A stretch of DNA of 64,000 bases from Methanobacteriota archaeon. Lineage in GTDB: Archaea > Thermoplasmatota > Poseidoniia > Poseidoniales > Thalassarchaeaceae. Positions 1 to 8,959 of the stretch are shown here, one piece after another (the first letter of the stretch is position 1; every line of letters begins with the position of its first letter). The position numbers were made by a program, and so were the translations under genes. The notes beneath the pieces were generated by a model. The model saw only the letters and a program-made list of their open reading frames with translations, searched no databases and was not told the DNA's origin. The DNA lies in assembly GCA_018654845.1 (NCBI GenBank), contig JABIKU010000035.1, positions 1-64,000 of the forward strand, read 5' to 3'.

Positions 1-15
1 ACGCCCGAGGCTCAA

Positions 16-92
16 GGGCGATTAGTGTAGTCTGGATATCACCTCGGATTTCTAATCCGAGAACACGGGTTCGAATCCTGTATCGCCCACCA
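16..92 (+). tRNA. tRNA-Arg (anticodon TCT), CCA encoded
   Basis: The cloverleaf can be folded by eye. The acceptor stem GGGCGAT pairs with ATCGCCC, followed by discriminator A and an encoded CCA (90-92). The anticodon stem TCGGA/TCCGA carries the 7-nt loop TTTCTAA, giving anticodon TCT, which reads AGA/AGG arginine codons. The T arm is ACGGG-TTCGAAT-CCTGT and the variable loop is short (4 nt). No intron is visible. It lies about 100 nt upstream of the eL41 gene on the same strand. Confidence 0.95.
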
Positions 93-165
93 TTAAACAT
101 AGGTTAATTGAATTAGAACTCAATCATTCGCTGAAGCCTATTTTCGAATGTTGGTGCGTTTCACT

Positions 166-172
166 CATATAG
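166..172 (+). promoter_or_regulatory. TATA-like box for eL41 (leaderless spacing)
   Basis: CATATAG is centred about 26 nt before the ATG at 195. In archaea transcription starts about 25 nt after the TATA centre, so the mRNA would begin at or next to the start codon. The same spacing is seen before several other genes in this window. Called by eye only. Confidence 0.4.
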
Positions 173-194
173 GGGCAGTAGGTCGGCGGGCTGC

Positions 195-302
195 ATGAAG
201 CGAGGTTCACGTGCTTGGAAGAAGCAGGGTAATCAACGCTGGAAGTGGCGCAAGAAGAAGTTGCGAAGGCGAAAGGCTTCTCGAAAGCGTGCGAAACAGT
301 GA
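195..302 (+). CDS. rpl41e: Ribosomal protein eL41 (35 aa)
   Basis: This ORF is too short for the supplied track. It encodes 35 residues starting MKRGSRAWKK and ending KASRKRAKQ, with about half of the residues Lys or Arg and three Trp. The core KWRKKKLRRRKASRKRAK matches the pattern of eL41 (yeast L41 is MRAKWRKKRTRRLKRKRRK...), a single basic helix found in archaeal and eukaryotic large subunits near the inter-subunit bridge. The N-terminal ~13 residues extend beyond the yeast protein. A TATA-like box lies 26 nt upstream, suggesting a leaderless transcript. The stop is 45 nt before the next gene. The track's ORF 211-522 runs through here in another frame and looks like a shadow. Confidence 0.85.
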   Translation: MKRGSRAWKKQGNQRWKWRKKKLRRRKASRKRAKQ

Positions 303-347
303 GTTTTCGGATAACCTCATAGACTCTGAATTTTCAGGTCTGACGAC

Positions 348-1238
348 ATGTGGAATAGCCCGAGAATATCATGGAGCCCTACTCGAGGAAGATTACTGGA
401 TGGATGTACTAGAAGGTACGTGCTGGAGCACGTACTCTCTCATAATTCATCTGAAATCAAGAAAAAAAGTAAAAAAAGACCTCTCGGCGATCACGCTAGA
501 CGTGGTTTACGAGATGCAATAATATCGATGCTAGAATCTTGGTCGATGAACGAAGATCCTGATTTTGAAGAATATCGAATGATTATTCACAGAGCAATAA
601 TAGCTTCCATTGTATCGAATCAAGTAATTGAATCAAATCCTCACACAGAGGTTGATTCGATGGTCAAAATGATGATGCACAGATTTTCTTTAGTCAGAAA
701 CGCACCCGTCATCGGTCGACTACAACGACTCAATCCGGGACTTTGGCAGTCAGTTGATAGATTACAACCACTTTTACTCGATGGCGCTCGTCAATATGGT
801 GCACCTGATCTAATAATTTGGAATGGCGATAGACTAACTATGGTACGCATTACGATGGAAATGAATTCTCGTCAGCCCAAAGAAGCAGTCCTCTTAGAAT
901 TAGGATCAATGATATTGTGGGCTGAAAGAAATCCTTTGATTGCCGTCCCAGTCGATCAGATGGATGTAATTCGCATCGGCTGGCTTGGAACCCGCTGGGT
1001 TAAGTGGCAGCGAAGAGCGAATTCTAAGTGGGCTGCCGAATCTAGGTCGATGATAGCGATGGATATTGAACAGATGGCTCATCTGATAATATTCTCAGGA
1101 GATATTGATGAATTACCTCGATCTCGAAGCAAATGGAATTGTAGAAATTGTAGTTTCAAACAAAATTGCCCAGGAGCAGTGCTCAAATCTTCGACACTAA
1201 ATCTGCCAGAGCAGAAACTGGGTCAGCAACTTTTGTGA
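348..1238 (+). CDS. Cas4/RecB-like PD-(D/E)XK family protein with Fe-S cysteines, catalytic core degenerate
   Basis: 296 aa. The N-terminus (SPTRGRLLDGCTRRYVLEHV) resembles the opening motif of the PDDEXK_1/Cas4/AddB families, where a first Cys sits in a Cxxxx(Y/F) context. The C-terminus has CRNCSFKQNC, i.e. C-x2-C-x5-C. Together these form the four-cysteine layout that binds a 4Fe-4S cluster in Cas4 and AddB. The central region PDLIIWNGDRLTMVRI aligns with the PD...(D/E)xK segment, but the (D/E)xK triad reads VRI, so nuclease activity is doubtful. The next upstream in-frame codon block is closed by TGA at 327, and ATG 348 is the first start. No CRISPR array or other cas gene is nearby, so a repair or structural role is as likely. 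The 3' end overlaps tpiA by 56 nt on the opposite strand. Confidence 0.55.
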   Translation: MWNSPRISWSPTRGRLLDGCTRRYVLEHVLSHNSSEIKKKSKKRPLGDHARRGLRDAIISMLESWSMNEDPDFEEYRMIIHRAIIASIVSNQVIESNPHTEVDSMVKMMMHRFSLVRNAPVIGRLQRLNPGLWQSVDRLQPLLLDGARQYGAPDLIIWNGDRLTMVRITMEMNSRQPKEAVLLELGSMILWAERNPLIAVPVDQMDVIRIGWLGTRWVKWQRRANSKWAAESRSMIAMDIEQMAHLIIFSGDIDELPRSRSKWNCRNCSFKQNCPGAVLKSSTLNLPEQKLGQQLL

Positions 1239-1845
1239 CTCCTGAAGCAAGTAGTACGCCAGATGTGCCCAATTGAATTGCCATTGCTACATCTTCACCG
1301 TTTTTCACGCCTGCACCGCAAAGAATTCCCACATTTTCGTTAATCTCTGAGATTGCTGCAGCGGTGCTGATGACAATTTCAGGGTCTGCGGTTGTCACAG
1401 AGACATCTCCACCAATCAATTCAGGTGGTTCAACTGCGACATAATTCGGTTGTAATGCTGTCAATGCTCTTGCTTCCTCGATATCTGCTGCGCATGCACA
1501 GACAGTGAAATCCTCAGGAACTGAATCAAGGATCATCGCCACATGTTCAAGGGAAACTTTGTGTTCTGCATGGTTGATAATTGTCCCACTAGCACCTCGA
1601 GAAATAGCAGTTTCAGGATGTAGCCAACCAGTATTTGATCCAAAAGCAATCGGATCGAGATGTTGAGTCCAAACTTCGAGATTGGGGGCTGCAGCGACAA
1701 CCGCTGAAAGATCGAATGCCGAGACTACCGCAATCATTCTCGCATCCGTTTCAATACTAGCCATCGCTCTAGCTAATTCTTCTGCTGCGATGCCATGAGC
1801 GGTTTCATAAGTTTTGAAATTGACTACGACTAATTGCTCACCCAT
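1183..1845 (-). CDS. tpiA: Triosephosphate isomerase, archaeal type
   Basis: 220 aa, the short archaeal length (bacterial enzymes are ~250). It interconverts dihydroxyacetone phosphate and glyceraldehyde 3-phosphate in glycolysis and gluconeogenesis. Visible residues are Asn9 and Lys11 in VVNFKTY, the electrophile His92 in IINHAEH, and the catalytic base Glu139 in AVEPPELIGG. A C-terminal phosphate-binding segment GILCGAGVKNGED and GVLLASGV are also present. The ATG start at 1845 fits the family start (VVVNFKTY near residue 8). The gene is preceded by the sugar nucleotidyltransferase on the same strand with a 42-nt gap, and its last 56 nt overlap the convergent Cas4-like gene. Confidence 0.95.
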   Translation of the reverse strand: MGEQLVVVNFKTYETAHGIAAEELARAMASIETDARMIAVVSAFDLSAVVAAAPNLEVWTQHLDPIAFGSNTGWLHPETAISRGASGTIINHAEHKVSLEHVAMILDSVPEDFTVCACAADIEEARALTALQPNYVAVEPPELIGGDVSVTTADPEIVISTAAAISEINENVGILCGAGVKNGEDVAMAIQLGTSGVLLASGVTKVADPVSALADLVSKI

Positions 1846-1887
1846 GATTCGGCGAAAGGCAATTCCTCTTTGACGCTAACGGAGAAA

Positions 1888-2847
1888 TTAGATTATCTCG
1901 CCGTGACCTACGACCTTATCATTGAGGCGACATCCATCCGAAATTATCGCACCTTCACCAATTAAACATCGATCTAAATGAACGGACTCACCGATTATTG
2001 CCCCATCGAGGACGACGCAGTTGAGCAAATTTGCATCTTTTCCAATTTTCACTCTAGAACCAATCACAGAACCCGAGACTTGTCCGGCATCTAGGGCGGC
2101 ATCGGCAAACCACGAATCCGCGATAATTACACCTGTAGAAAATCTGCCATTATCGATGCAAACTTGTGCGGCTTCAAGAAAAGATGGGGGTGTTCCGGCA
2201 TCGACAAAGAATCCCCCAAATTCAAGACCAGCCATTCGTCCGGATTCAGCAATACTGGGGAAAACTTCGCGTTCCATACTGTGGCGAGTAAGAGTGAGCG
2301 AATCCAAAACCTCTCTCTCAAGTAAATAACATCCTGCATTTATTAAATTTGAAAATTCTGTTCCCCGCTCTGGTTTTTCTTGAAATCGGCGAATCATGCC
2401 AGAATCATTCAACTCACAAACGCCGAATCGGCTCGGATCTTCAACTGGCCAAAGCGAAAGAGTAGCAGCAGCGCCAGTAGAAGAATGACGTTCAGCAAGA
2501 GCTGCGACATCCACGCTTGAAACTAAATCACCATTCAAAACCAAAATCGGGCCACTACCCGTCAAATGTTTACGGGCGAGTGCGATTGCACCGCCCGTGC
2601 CAAGAGCCTCTGTTTCAACTGAAAGAATCACCTCATATGGTAATTCTGATGTGTCAAAAAATCGCTGCATTTCCTCAATTCCATAACCAGCAGCGACAAC
2701 CACACGATCTATCATCTCGAGAGGTACGCATTCTACAACACGCTCGAGCAAAGTCTTGTCTAGAAGCGGAAGCAAAGGTTTGGCCCTTCCCTCGGTCCAA
2801 GGGCGTAATCTTGTACCAAACCCACCGGCCAAAACTACGACGTCCAT
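1888..2847 (-). CDS. Sugar-phosphate nucleotidyltransferase with C-terminal left-handed beta-helix
   Basis: 319 aa from ATG 2847. The track's longer start at 3024 would run into the divergent sucC and adds no family sequence. The Rossmann-type nucleotidyltransferase domain (about 1-225) opens with the signature LAGGFGTRLRPWT and KPLLPL, followed by NGDLV (metal/sugar binding), FQEKP and INAGCYLL. Residues ~230-319 show hexapeptide-type repeats (VIGSRVKIGKDANLLNCVVL) of a left-handed beta-helix. The architecture fits GDP-mannose pyrophosphorylase or glucose-1-phosphate thymidylyl/uridylyltransferase-like enzymes, which make NDP-sugars for glycans. Substrate cannot be assigned from sequence alone. 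Probably co-transcribed with tpiA downstream. Confidence 0.88.
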   Translation of the reverse strand: MDVVVLAGGFGTRLRPWTEGRAKPLLPLLDKTLLERVVECVPLEMIDRVVVAAGYGIEEMQRFFDTSELPYEVILSVETEALGTGGAIALARKHLTGSGPILVLNGDLVSSVDVAALAERHSSTGAAATLSLWPVEDPSRFGVCELNDSGMIRRFQEKPERGTEFSNLINAGCYLLEREVLDSLTLTRHSMEREVFPSIAESGRMAGLEFGGFFVDAGTPPSFLEAAQVCIDNGRFSTGVIIADSWFADAALDAGQVSGSVIGSRVKIGKDANLLNCVVLDGAIIGESVHLDRCLIGEGAIISDGCRLNDKVVGHGEII

Positions 2848-2952
2848 GGATGAGCGGGAGCAGGACCCATTTTCAGCACTTCGCGTCAACGACTGAGAAC
2901 TCTTCAAAGCGCATCGTTGAAAGAGCGAGGTCGATTCGCACGCACGATAGCG

Positions 2953-4161
2953 ATGAATATTCACGAGTATCAAGGGAAGGCAATGTTCCGTAAAGCAGGG
3001 GTTAACGTCCTCGATGGCGTTCACTGTACAAGCATTGAAGATGCACTCTCTGCATACGATTCCCTCGGCTCAAAGGTAGTTGCTGTCAAGTCACAAATCC
3101 ACGCTGGCGGTCGTGGAAAGGGCACATTGTACTCTCCTGAATCAGGCGAAAAAGTGATGGAAGGCGGCGTTAAAATCGCGTTTTCTCGCGAAGATGTTGA
3201 ATTATATTCACGAAATATCCTCGGAAACAAATTAGTTACAATTCAAACCGGCGAAAATGGCAAAATTGTCAACAATCTCTATGTTGAAGCCGGTTGTGCT
3301 ATTGCTCACGAATATTATTTGGCAATATTAGTCGATCGAGAGGCTAAGGCAGTTTTGATTATGGCTTCCACTGAAGGTGGAATGGATATCGAAAAGGTTG
3401 CTGAAAATACTCCTGAAGCTCTTCACAAAGTTTGGGTAGATCCCGCAGCAGGACTGTTGGGCTTTCAGAAGAGGAATTTAGGTATGGATCTCGGATTATC
3501 CGGCGCTGCCCTCAAATCTTTTTTTGGCCTTCTAGGAAAGTTGTATGATGTTTTTGTAAAGAATGATTGTGCAATGGTTGAGATTAATCCTTTAGTCCGT
3601 TCAGAAGATGATGAAATCATTGCACTCGATGCGAAGGTTAGCTTCGATGAGAATGCCTCGTTTCGACACAAAGAGTGGGAAGACATCAGAGATTTAGGTG
3701 AAGAGGATGATGCTGAAGTTCGGGCCAAAGAATTAGGGCTATCATATGTCAAACTTGATGGAGATATCGGCTGTTTAGTGAATGGAGCTGGACTCGCGAT
3801 GGCAACCATGGATGTCATCCAATTATACGGTGGCGAGCCGGCAAATTTCCTCGACCTCGGCGGTGGTGCTGGAGAAGATACAGTCAACGCCGCATTCGAA
3901 ATTATTCTTGAAGACCATAATGTGAAAGGAATTCTTGTCAATATATTTGGTGGAATTCAACGATGCGATGTTGTCGCAAATGGAGTTCTTGCATCGGTTG
4001 AGAGGATTGGGCTTGAAGTGCCACTTGTCATTCGACTTTCGGGAACAAATTACAAAGAAGGACGAGCGATTATTGATGCATCCGACTTGCAAACTTATTC
4101 TGTAGATACCCTTGCTGAAGGTGCAAAAAAAATTGTTGAACTTATCGGGGGCGAGTCATAA
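2953..4161 (+). CDS. sucC: Succinyl-CoA ligase, beta subunit
   Basis: 402 aa starting at ATG 2953 ([12 protein letters not shown]). This is the invariant family N-terminus, so the 12-residue upstream extension in the track is not used. The N-terminal ATP-grasp domain binds nucleotide ([12 protein letters not shown]). The C-terminal CoA-ligase domain has [18 protein letters not shown] and [11 protein letters not shown], the usual GGGA and nucleotide-loop motifs. With SucD it interconverts succinyl-CoA + ADP/GDP + Pi and succinate + CoA + NTP in the TCA cycle. Its TAA overlaps the sucD ATG by one base (TAATG), so the two subunits are translationally coupled. The nucleotidyltransferase gene diverges across a 105-nt gap. 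Confidence 0.96.
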   Translation: MNIHEYQGKAMFRKAGVNVLDGVHCTSIEDALSAYDSLGSKVVAVKSQIHAGGRGKGTLYSPESGEKVMEGGVKIAFSREDVELYSRNILGNKLVTIQTGENGKIVNNLYVEAGCAIAHEYYLAILVDREAKAVLIMASTEGGMDIEKVAENTPEALHKVWVDPAAGLLGFQKRNLGMDLGLSGAALKSFFGLLGKLYDVFVKNDCAMVEINPLVRSEDDEIIALDAKVSFDENASFRHKEWEDIRDLGEEDDAEVRAKELGLSYVKLDGDIGCLVNGAGLAMATMDVIQLYGGEPANFLDLGGGAGEDTVNAAFEIILEDHNVKGILVNIFGGIQRCDVVANGVLASVERIGLEVPLVIRLSGTNYKEGRAIIDASDLQTYSVDTLAEGAKKIVELIGGES

Positions 4162-5084
4162 TGTCAATTTGGATTAACGAACATAGCAAAGTTCTCGTTC
4201 AAGGAATCACAGGTTCACAAGGAACTTTTCATGCTACAAAAATGATAGAATACGGGACTGATATTGTCGGAGGAGTTACTCCTGGAAAAGGAGGTCAGTC
4301 ACTTGATTTATTCGGGAAATCAGTAACGGTTTACGATGGCATGTATGAAGCGATACAAGCAACCGATGCTAATGCATCTGTGATCTATGTGCCACCCCAA
4401 TTCGCAGCTGAAGCAATTATGGAAGCCGCGGATGCATTTGACCAAATCAAAGGAGAAGGAGTTGTAGTCTGTATAACAGAAGGAATCCCAACTCTAGACA
4501 TGGTAAAGGCGGTCGCTTATGTCAATCAAAGACCGGGAGTCAGACTCATTGGACCGAACTGCCCTGGGATTATCACTCCAGGAATAGAGGGGGGTTGTAA
4601 AATTGGCATCATGCCCGGTCACATACACAAAAAGGGACGAATTGGTATCGTTTCCAAATCAGGAACTCTGACCTACGAAGCTGTTGCTCAAACAATGAGC
4701 ATCGGTGAAGGCCAATCTACGTGCATCGGAATCGGTGGAGATCCAGTTAATGGCACCGGATTCATCGATTGCCTCGCCGGTTTCCAAGACGATATACAAA
4801 CCGAAGCGATTGTGATGATTGGCGAAATTGGTGGAACTGCTGAAGAAGATGCAGCTGCTTGGGCCGCTGAAAATGTCACGAAACCAATCGTTGGTTTCGT
4901 CGCAGGCGCTACCGCACCTCCCGGCAAAAGAATGGGGCATGCCGGTGCGATTATTTCTGGTGGAAAGGGCACTGCAGCAGAAAAATTTGCAGCATTCAAA
5001 TCTGCAGGAATCTATGTCGCAAACGATCCATCTGAAATCGGCGCTGTTTTAGCTGTCGCATTGAAAGAAGCCGGCCTGCTTTGA
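4161..5084 (+). CDS. sucD: Succinyl-CoA ligase, alpha subunit
   Basis: 307 aa. The CoA-binding Rossmann domain is at the N-terminus ([15 protein letters not shown]) and the ligase domain follows. The phosphohistidine loop is intact: [15 protein letters not shown] contains the His that carries the phosphate. The segment [12 protein letters not shown] is typical of the family. It forms the heterodimer with SucC encoded immediately upstream, with a one-base stop/start overlap. The length matches bacterial SucD (~290 aa). The hpn genes follow after 64 nt on the same strand, but no metabolic link to them is evident. Confidence 0.96.
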   Translation: MSIWINEHSKVLVQGITGSQGTFHATKMIEYGTDIVGGVTPGKGGQSLDLFGKSVTVYDGMYEAIQATDANASVIYVPPQFAAEAIMEAADAFDQIKGEGVVVCITEGIPTLDMVKAVAYVNQRPGVRLIGPNCPGIITPGIEGGCKIGIMPGHIHKKGRIGIVSKSGTLTYEAVAQTMSIGEGQSTCIGIGGDPVNGTGFIDCLAGFQDDIQTEAIVMIGEIGGTAEEDAAAWAAENVTKPIVGFVAGATAPPGKRMGHAGAIISGGKGTAAEKFAAFKSAGIYVANDPSEIGAVLAVALKEAGLL

Positions 5085-5148
5085 ATCGACACTCTGAGTC
5101 GAACTCTAAGCGCGAGAGCCTAAGACGGGAGAAGCATCCCGATGGAAC

Positions 5149-6612
5149 ATGTCTGAAGCCGGCAAGGTCGTAGTCGTCGGCGCTGGTTTAGCAGGTTGTT
5201 CTTGCGCTATCTCGTTAGCAGGGCGTGGAATCAATGTCACATTGATCGAAGCGGGTGCGATGTTAGGTGGCCGTGTTCAATCAGTTAGTCTGAGAGGAAT
5301 AGATAGGGAAATCGATAATTGTCAACACGCGGCTTTCCGTGTATACAACCGTTTTTTACAATTGATTGGACACTGCGAAGCTCAAGAAATTCTGCGATTA
5401 CAATCTCAAACTAGACTATCCTATCTCGAGGTAGATAAGGGTAGAATATCAACTTTGAAATCAGGTAAATTACCACCACCAAATCATCTAGCAATATCTT
5501 TACTACGCGCACCATTCCTCAATTTCAAAGATAAAATAGCTTTGCAAAAGGCTGTCAAAGCCCTACAAAAAATAACCGAAAAAGAGCGACGCGATCTCGA
5601 TGAAACGGCTTTTTTGACATGGCTGAAGGAAAATGGTCAAACCGAGCGAGCAATCAAGCGATTTTGGGATCCACTTGTCATGGCTGCACTCAATATTGAT
5701 TCAGCGAATGCGAGTAGTTCTTCCGCTGCATTTTTGTTCAGAAAAGGCCTTTTTAGCAATGCAGATTCTTTTGATGTTGCCTCTTTCACAGGAGATCTAT
5801 CAGGAGTATTGGATCCTGCACTTCGAAGGACATTGCATTCAGCAGGTGTAAAGTTACGAACATCATCACCTGTAATGGAAATTTTATCAAAAGATGGAGT
5901 GATTTCGGGAGTCAGTACACGTGATGAAATAATTTCTGCTAACACGGTCATCCTCTGCACACCAATAAAACCAACCACTAGGTTGCTACGAGGAGTAAAT
6001 TTATCCGAAATTAATAATTTGATTGCAAATAATCTAGAATCAATAGGAAATACTACTTTGATGGGCTTACATGCATTCCACGAAGGAGCCGTCTTACCAG
6101 AAAACACACAATTCGTCACATGTATCGAAGAACCACTGATTCAGATGCTCTTCGACAGGACTGGTGAACTCGACGAAATCCAGAGAGCAGGACTTCCAGG
6201 GCACTGGATCTCTGTGCCGGTATCTTTCGCCGACTCATTTCTTTCGATGAAAGATACCGAAATTCAGACAGAATATGAGCGCGTTGTAAAAACAGCATTC
6301 CCCAACGCACCGGAATTAATTCAATTCCACGTAGTTAGAGCAAAACGAGCAACTTCGGCATTACGGCCAGGGACTCAAAAGTTCAGGCCAAACGCCGATG
6401 ATGCATCTAGCGGTATTATCCTAGGTGGAGATTGGTTGGACACAGATTGGCCAAGTACGATGGAAGGAGCTGTCCGTGGAGGGTTATCTGCTGCTGCTCG
6501 CTTACTCGCAATCCGAGGTGATGAACAGATGAATGATTGGCATCACGACATGAATTGGCCGGATTGGCCAGAACCACCTAGCCGTGGTACGAAAGGTTGG
6601 ACGGAGTGGTAA
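5149..6612 (+). CDS. hpnE: Hydroxysqualene dehydroxylase (HpnE-like FAD enzyme)
   Basis: 487 aa. The dinucleotide-binding motif VVVVGAGLAG (residues 7-16) and IEAGAMLGGRV are those of the amine oxidase/phytoene desaturase superfamily. The segments DNCQHAAFRVYNRFLQLIG and TERAIKRFWDPLVMAALN match the HpnE pattern (DNGQH..., ERAIRRLWEPL...ALN) better than CrtI desaturases. HpnE reduces hydroxysqualene to squalene with FAD. The closing motif GIILGGDWLDTDWPSTMEGAVRGG is the usual FAD-contacting C-terminus. Its TAA is 2 nt before the hpnC ATG, and hpnD follows, which is the strongest support for the assignment. Substrate is inferred from the cluster. Confidence 0.85.
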   Translation: MSEAGKVVVVGAGLAGCSCAISLAGRGINVTLIEAGAMLGGRVQSVSLRGIDREIDNCQHAAFRVYNRFLQLIGHCEAQEILRLQSQTRLSYLEVDKGRISTLKSGKLPPPNHLAISLLRAPFLNFKDKIALQKAVKALQKITEKERRDLDETAFLTWLKENGQTERAIKRFWDPLVMAALNIDSANASSSSAAFLFRKGLFSNADSFDVASFTGDLSGVLDPALRRTLHSAGVKLRTSSPVMEILSKDGVISGVSTRDEIISANTVILCTPIKPTTRLLRGVNLSEINNLIANNLESIGNTTLMGLHAFHEGAVLPENTQFVTCIEEPLIQMLFDRTGELDEIQRAGLPGHWISVPVSFADSFLSMKDTEIQTEYERVVKTAFPNAPELIQFHVVRAKRATSALRPGTQKFRPNADDASSGIILGGDWLDTDWPSTMEGAVRGGLSAAARLLAIRGDEQMNDWHHDMNWPDWPEPPSRGTKGWTEW

Positions 6613-6614
6613 TA

Positions 6615-7565
6615 ATGACCAAAAAATTCGATTTTGGAGCACATATAGTCGAGCAAGGCGAAGTTGTTTCGTTAGCGGGTTGGGGGACACATCAATCTGT
6701 CGAATCAGCATATTCATATTGCAAAAAAATTTCTGAATCGCATTACGAAAATTTTGTTATTGTTAACAAATTTACTCCTGCAGAACATGTTCAACATATC
6801 CAAAATATCTACGCATTTTCTCGATATGGTGACGACTTAGGTGATGATGCACCATTCGACAATGAAACACGATGGAAATTACTCGATGCATGGGAAAATG
6901 ACCTATCCGAAGCGGCTAGAAATAATTGGAGTGGTAGCCCAAAACATCCGATTCTAATAGCTGTTCAAATTACGGCTCGTGAGTGTAATATTCCACTTGA
7001 ACCGTTTTGGAAATTAATTCAAGCCTTCAAAATGGATCAAATTAAGACAAGGTTTGCAAATTTCAACGAATTACGAGAATATTGCTACTATTCAGCAGAC
7101 CCGGTCGGTCATTTATTCCTATACGTATATGGCCATGATAATGATGAGTTGAGAGAATTATCCGACCGAACCTGTACTGCATTACAATTAGCAAATCATT
7201 GGCAAGACATAGCTCGTGATTTGGAACAAGACCGGATTTATTTACCAGAAGATACGATGAAAAAATACGGATATACCTATGATGATTATCATGCACGAGT
7301 TGCCGATGATCGATGGCGCTCTCTGATGAAAGAGGAGGTTGATCGAGCCCAGGAATGGTTTGATTCGGGCGCAGAATTATGGCAACATTGTGATCCGAGA
7401 TTAGCCGTCGACTTGATGATGTTCAGTTGGGGTGGTCAAGCCGTGTTAGAATCTATTCGAAAATCGAATTATAATACATGGAAAAAACGTCCTACTGTGT
7501 CTAAATTCAAACAATTTAAGTTATTGTTCAAAGCTAACCGTGCATGGAAGGCAGCCCAGAGATAA
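6615..7565 (+). CDS. hpnC: Squalene synthase-family protein HpnC (hydroxysqualene synthase)
   Basis: 316 aa from ATG 6615. The track start at 6597 is an upstream TTG inside hpnE. The trans-isoprenyl synthase fold carries the two Asp-rich Mg2+ motifs: AFSRYGDDLGDD near the N-terminus and NHWQDIARDLEQDRIYLP around mid-protein. The segment HYENFVIVNKF (family: HYENFPVAS) is characteristic of HpnC rather than HpnD or phytoene synthase. HpnC converts presqualene diphosphate to hydroxysqualene. A partial Shine-Dalgarno-like GGAGTGG precedes the start. The gene sits between hpnE (2-nt gap) and hpnD (54-nt gap). Confidence 0.87.
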   Translation: MTKKFDFGAHIVEQGEVVSLAGWGTHQSVESAYSYCKKISESHYENFVIVNKFTPAEHVQHIQNIYAFSRYGDDLGDDAPFDNETRWKLLDAWENDLSEAARNNWSGSPKHPILIAVQITARECNIPLEPFWKLIQAFKMDQIKTRFANFNELREYCYYSADPVGHLFLYVYGHDNDELRELSDRTCTALQLANHWQDIARDLEQDRIYLPEDTMKKYGYTYDDYHARVADDRWRSLMKEEVDRAQEWFDSGAELWQHCDPRLAVDLMMFSWGGQAVLESIRKSNYNTWKKRPTVSKFKQFKLLFKANRAWKAAQR

Positions 7566-7619
7566 TAATCGTGTGATTTGGGATGAAGCGGTCTCCGCGC
7601 GCACGAGGGTGAGATTCAA

Positions 7620-8903
7620 ATGCAGACATTGAGGGCTCTAACTGGTAATAGTATGGCTGAGCGTCAGATGAGTGATTCCGAGCCGGAGGTCAAGTATGAT
7701 CTCAGCGGCGAGATTAGTCTCATCGATTCCAGTATTGAATCAGCACCAATCGAGCGCGTTCGTTCTGCAGTTAACCTAACAAAAGAAGCTGTTCATGCAA
7801 TCAGCATTACCGCCCTTGAAACAATTCGTGAAGGAGCGGTTTTCATGGGAGTCATTGGATCTCGGGGTGAGTTAGTCAATCCATTTTCACATATTGATGC
7901 TGCGATTTGGACAGAAAATGATCTGCCTGAAAATATGATAGACGCTGCTTATGATTTCTGTGAAGAATTGACCCGAAGAGAAGCAGGGAACTTCTATCAT
8001 TCTTTCAAATATCTTCCAGATCTAGAACGGCGTGCAATAATGGCATACTACGCATTCTGTCGACGTGCAGACGACATTGCTGATGGAGATTATATCGATT
8101 ATTTTCCAGGTGGATCTAGCGAGCGCACAGAATCCATTGATTATCGAACAAAAATTGAAAGATTGATTGATAGTTCCCCTGTTGTGGAACGCTCATCCTA
8201 TAATGATAAAATGTCACAATTATTTTACTTTAGGAAAAAATTGTCGACAGCCTATGGTGAAGTTACTTCTACAGACCCAATTTTCATTGCTCTGAAAGAT
8301 ACTGTCGAAACATTTGGTATCCAACGACAATTACTCGATGATATGATTAGCGGAATGGAAGAAGACTTCCATCGAAATCGTTACCAAACCTTCGAAGATC
8401 TCTACACCTATTGCTACAAAGTTGCCTCTACCGTCGGCCTTGTCTGTATCGAAATATACGGTTATGAGGATCCACGAGCCCGTGAATTTGCTGAATCTTG
8501 GGGGATTTACATGCAATTAACCAATATTATCCGAGACGTTGCTGAGGATCTTGAGCGAAATCGAATTTACTTACCAATAGAGGATCTTGCTCGCTTCGGA
8601 ATTTCCGAAGATGATTTGCACAGCGGCAAAGAAATTCTCAAGCATCCTGGTTGGAAGCCATTTGTATCTGAGTATATCGCTCGCGCTGAAAAATACCGTG
8701 AGCGAGCGATGAAATTATTCCCTCTACTTGACAAATCGAGCAGATATTCACCCGCTGCAATGACCATTTTCTATCAATCAATCATGAATAAAATCGACAA
8801 AAATAATGGCGATGTTTTCAGCGAGCGAACCCAATTGTCAAAGACCGAGAAAATCGGTTTAGCAGCATATATATACATCCGACACCGATTTTTCGGTCTC
8901 TGA
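7620..8903 (+). CDS. hpnD: Presqualene diphosphate synthase HpnD-like, with ~100-residue N-terminal extension
   Basis: 427 aa, longer than the usual ~280-300. The catalytic domain begins near residue 105 with AGNFYHSFKYLP and carries AFCRRADDIAD (first Asp-rich motif), YCYKVASTVGLVCIEIYGY, and TNIIRDVAEDLERNRIYLP (second motif). HpnD condenses two farnesyl diphosphates to presqualene diphosphate. Phytoene synthase (CrtB) has the same motifs, but adjacency to hpnC and hpnE favours HpnD. The first ~100 residues are acidic, then partly helical, and match nothing I recognise. Starts at Met12 or Met17 would shorten this only slightly. GAGGGTGAGA at 7605-7614 is a plausible Shine-Dalgarno for ATG 7620. 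Confidence 0.82.
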   Translation: MQTLRALTGNSMAERQMSDSEPEVKYDLSGEISLIDSSIESAPIERVRSAVNLTKEAVHAISITALETIREGAVFMGVIGSRGELVNPFSHIDAAIWTENDLPENMIDAAYDFCEELTRREAGNFYHSFKYLPDLERRAIMAYYAFCRRADDIADGDYIDYFPGGSSERTESIDYRTKIERLIDSSPVVERSSYNDKMSQLFYFRKKLSTAYGEVTSTDPIFIALKDTVETFGIQRQLLDDMISGMEEDFHRNRYQTFEDLYTYCYKVASTVGLVCIEIYGYEDPRAREFAESWGIYMQLTNIIRDVAEDLERNRIYLPIEDLARFGISEDDLHSGKEILKHPGWKPFVSEYIARAEKYRERAMKLFPLLDKSSRYSPAAMTIFYQSIMNKIDKNNGDVFSERTQLSKTEKIGLAAYIYIRHRFFGL

Positions 8904-8959
8904 ATGGAATCTATCTGCAATAGTGAATCGAATAGAAGAGATATTGAATCAGAGTCGAT

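Noticed and set aside
211-522. 103-aa ORF on the plus strand
   Set aside because: Runs in another frame through the eL41 gene and the start of the Cas4-like gene, has no family features, and is best explained as a shadow.
348-1238. CRISPR-Cas system (because of the Cas4-like protein)
   Set aside because: No repeat array and no other cas gene in the window; the nuclease residues are also missing.
5149-8903. Carotenoid cluster (phytoene synthase plus desaturase)
   Set aside because: The FAD enzyme resembles HpnE and the middle gene has the HpnC signature, so a squalene route fits better. It is not fully excluded without a tree.
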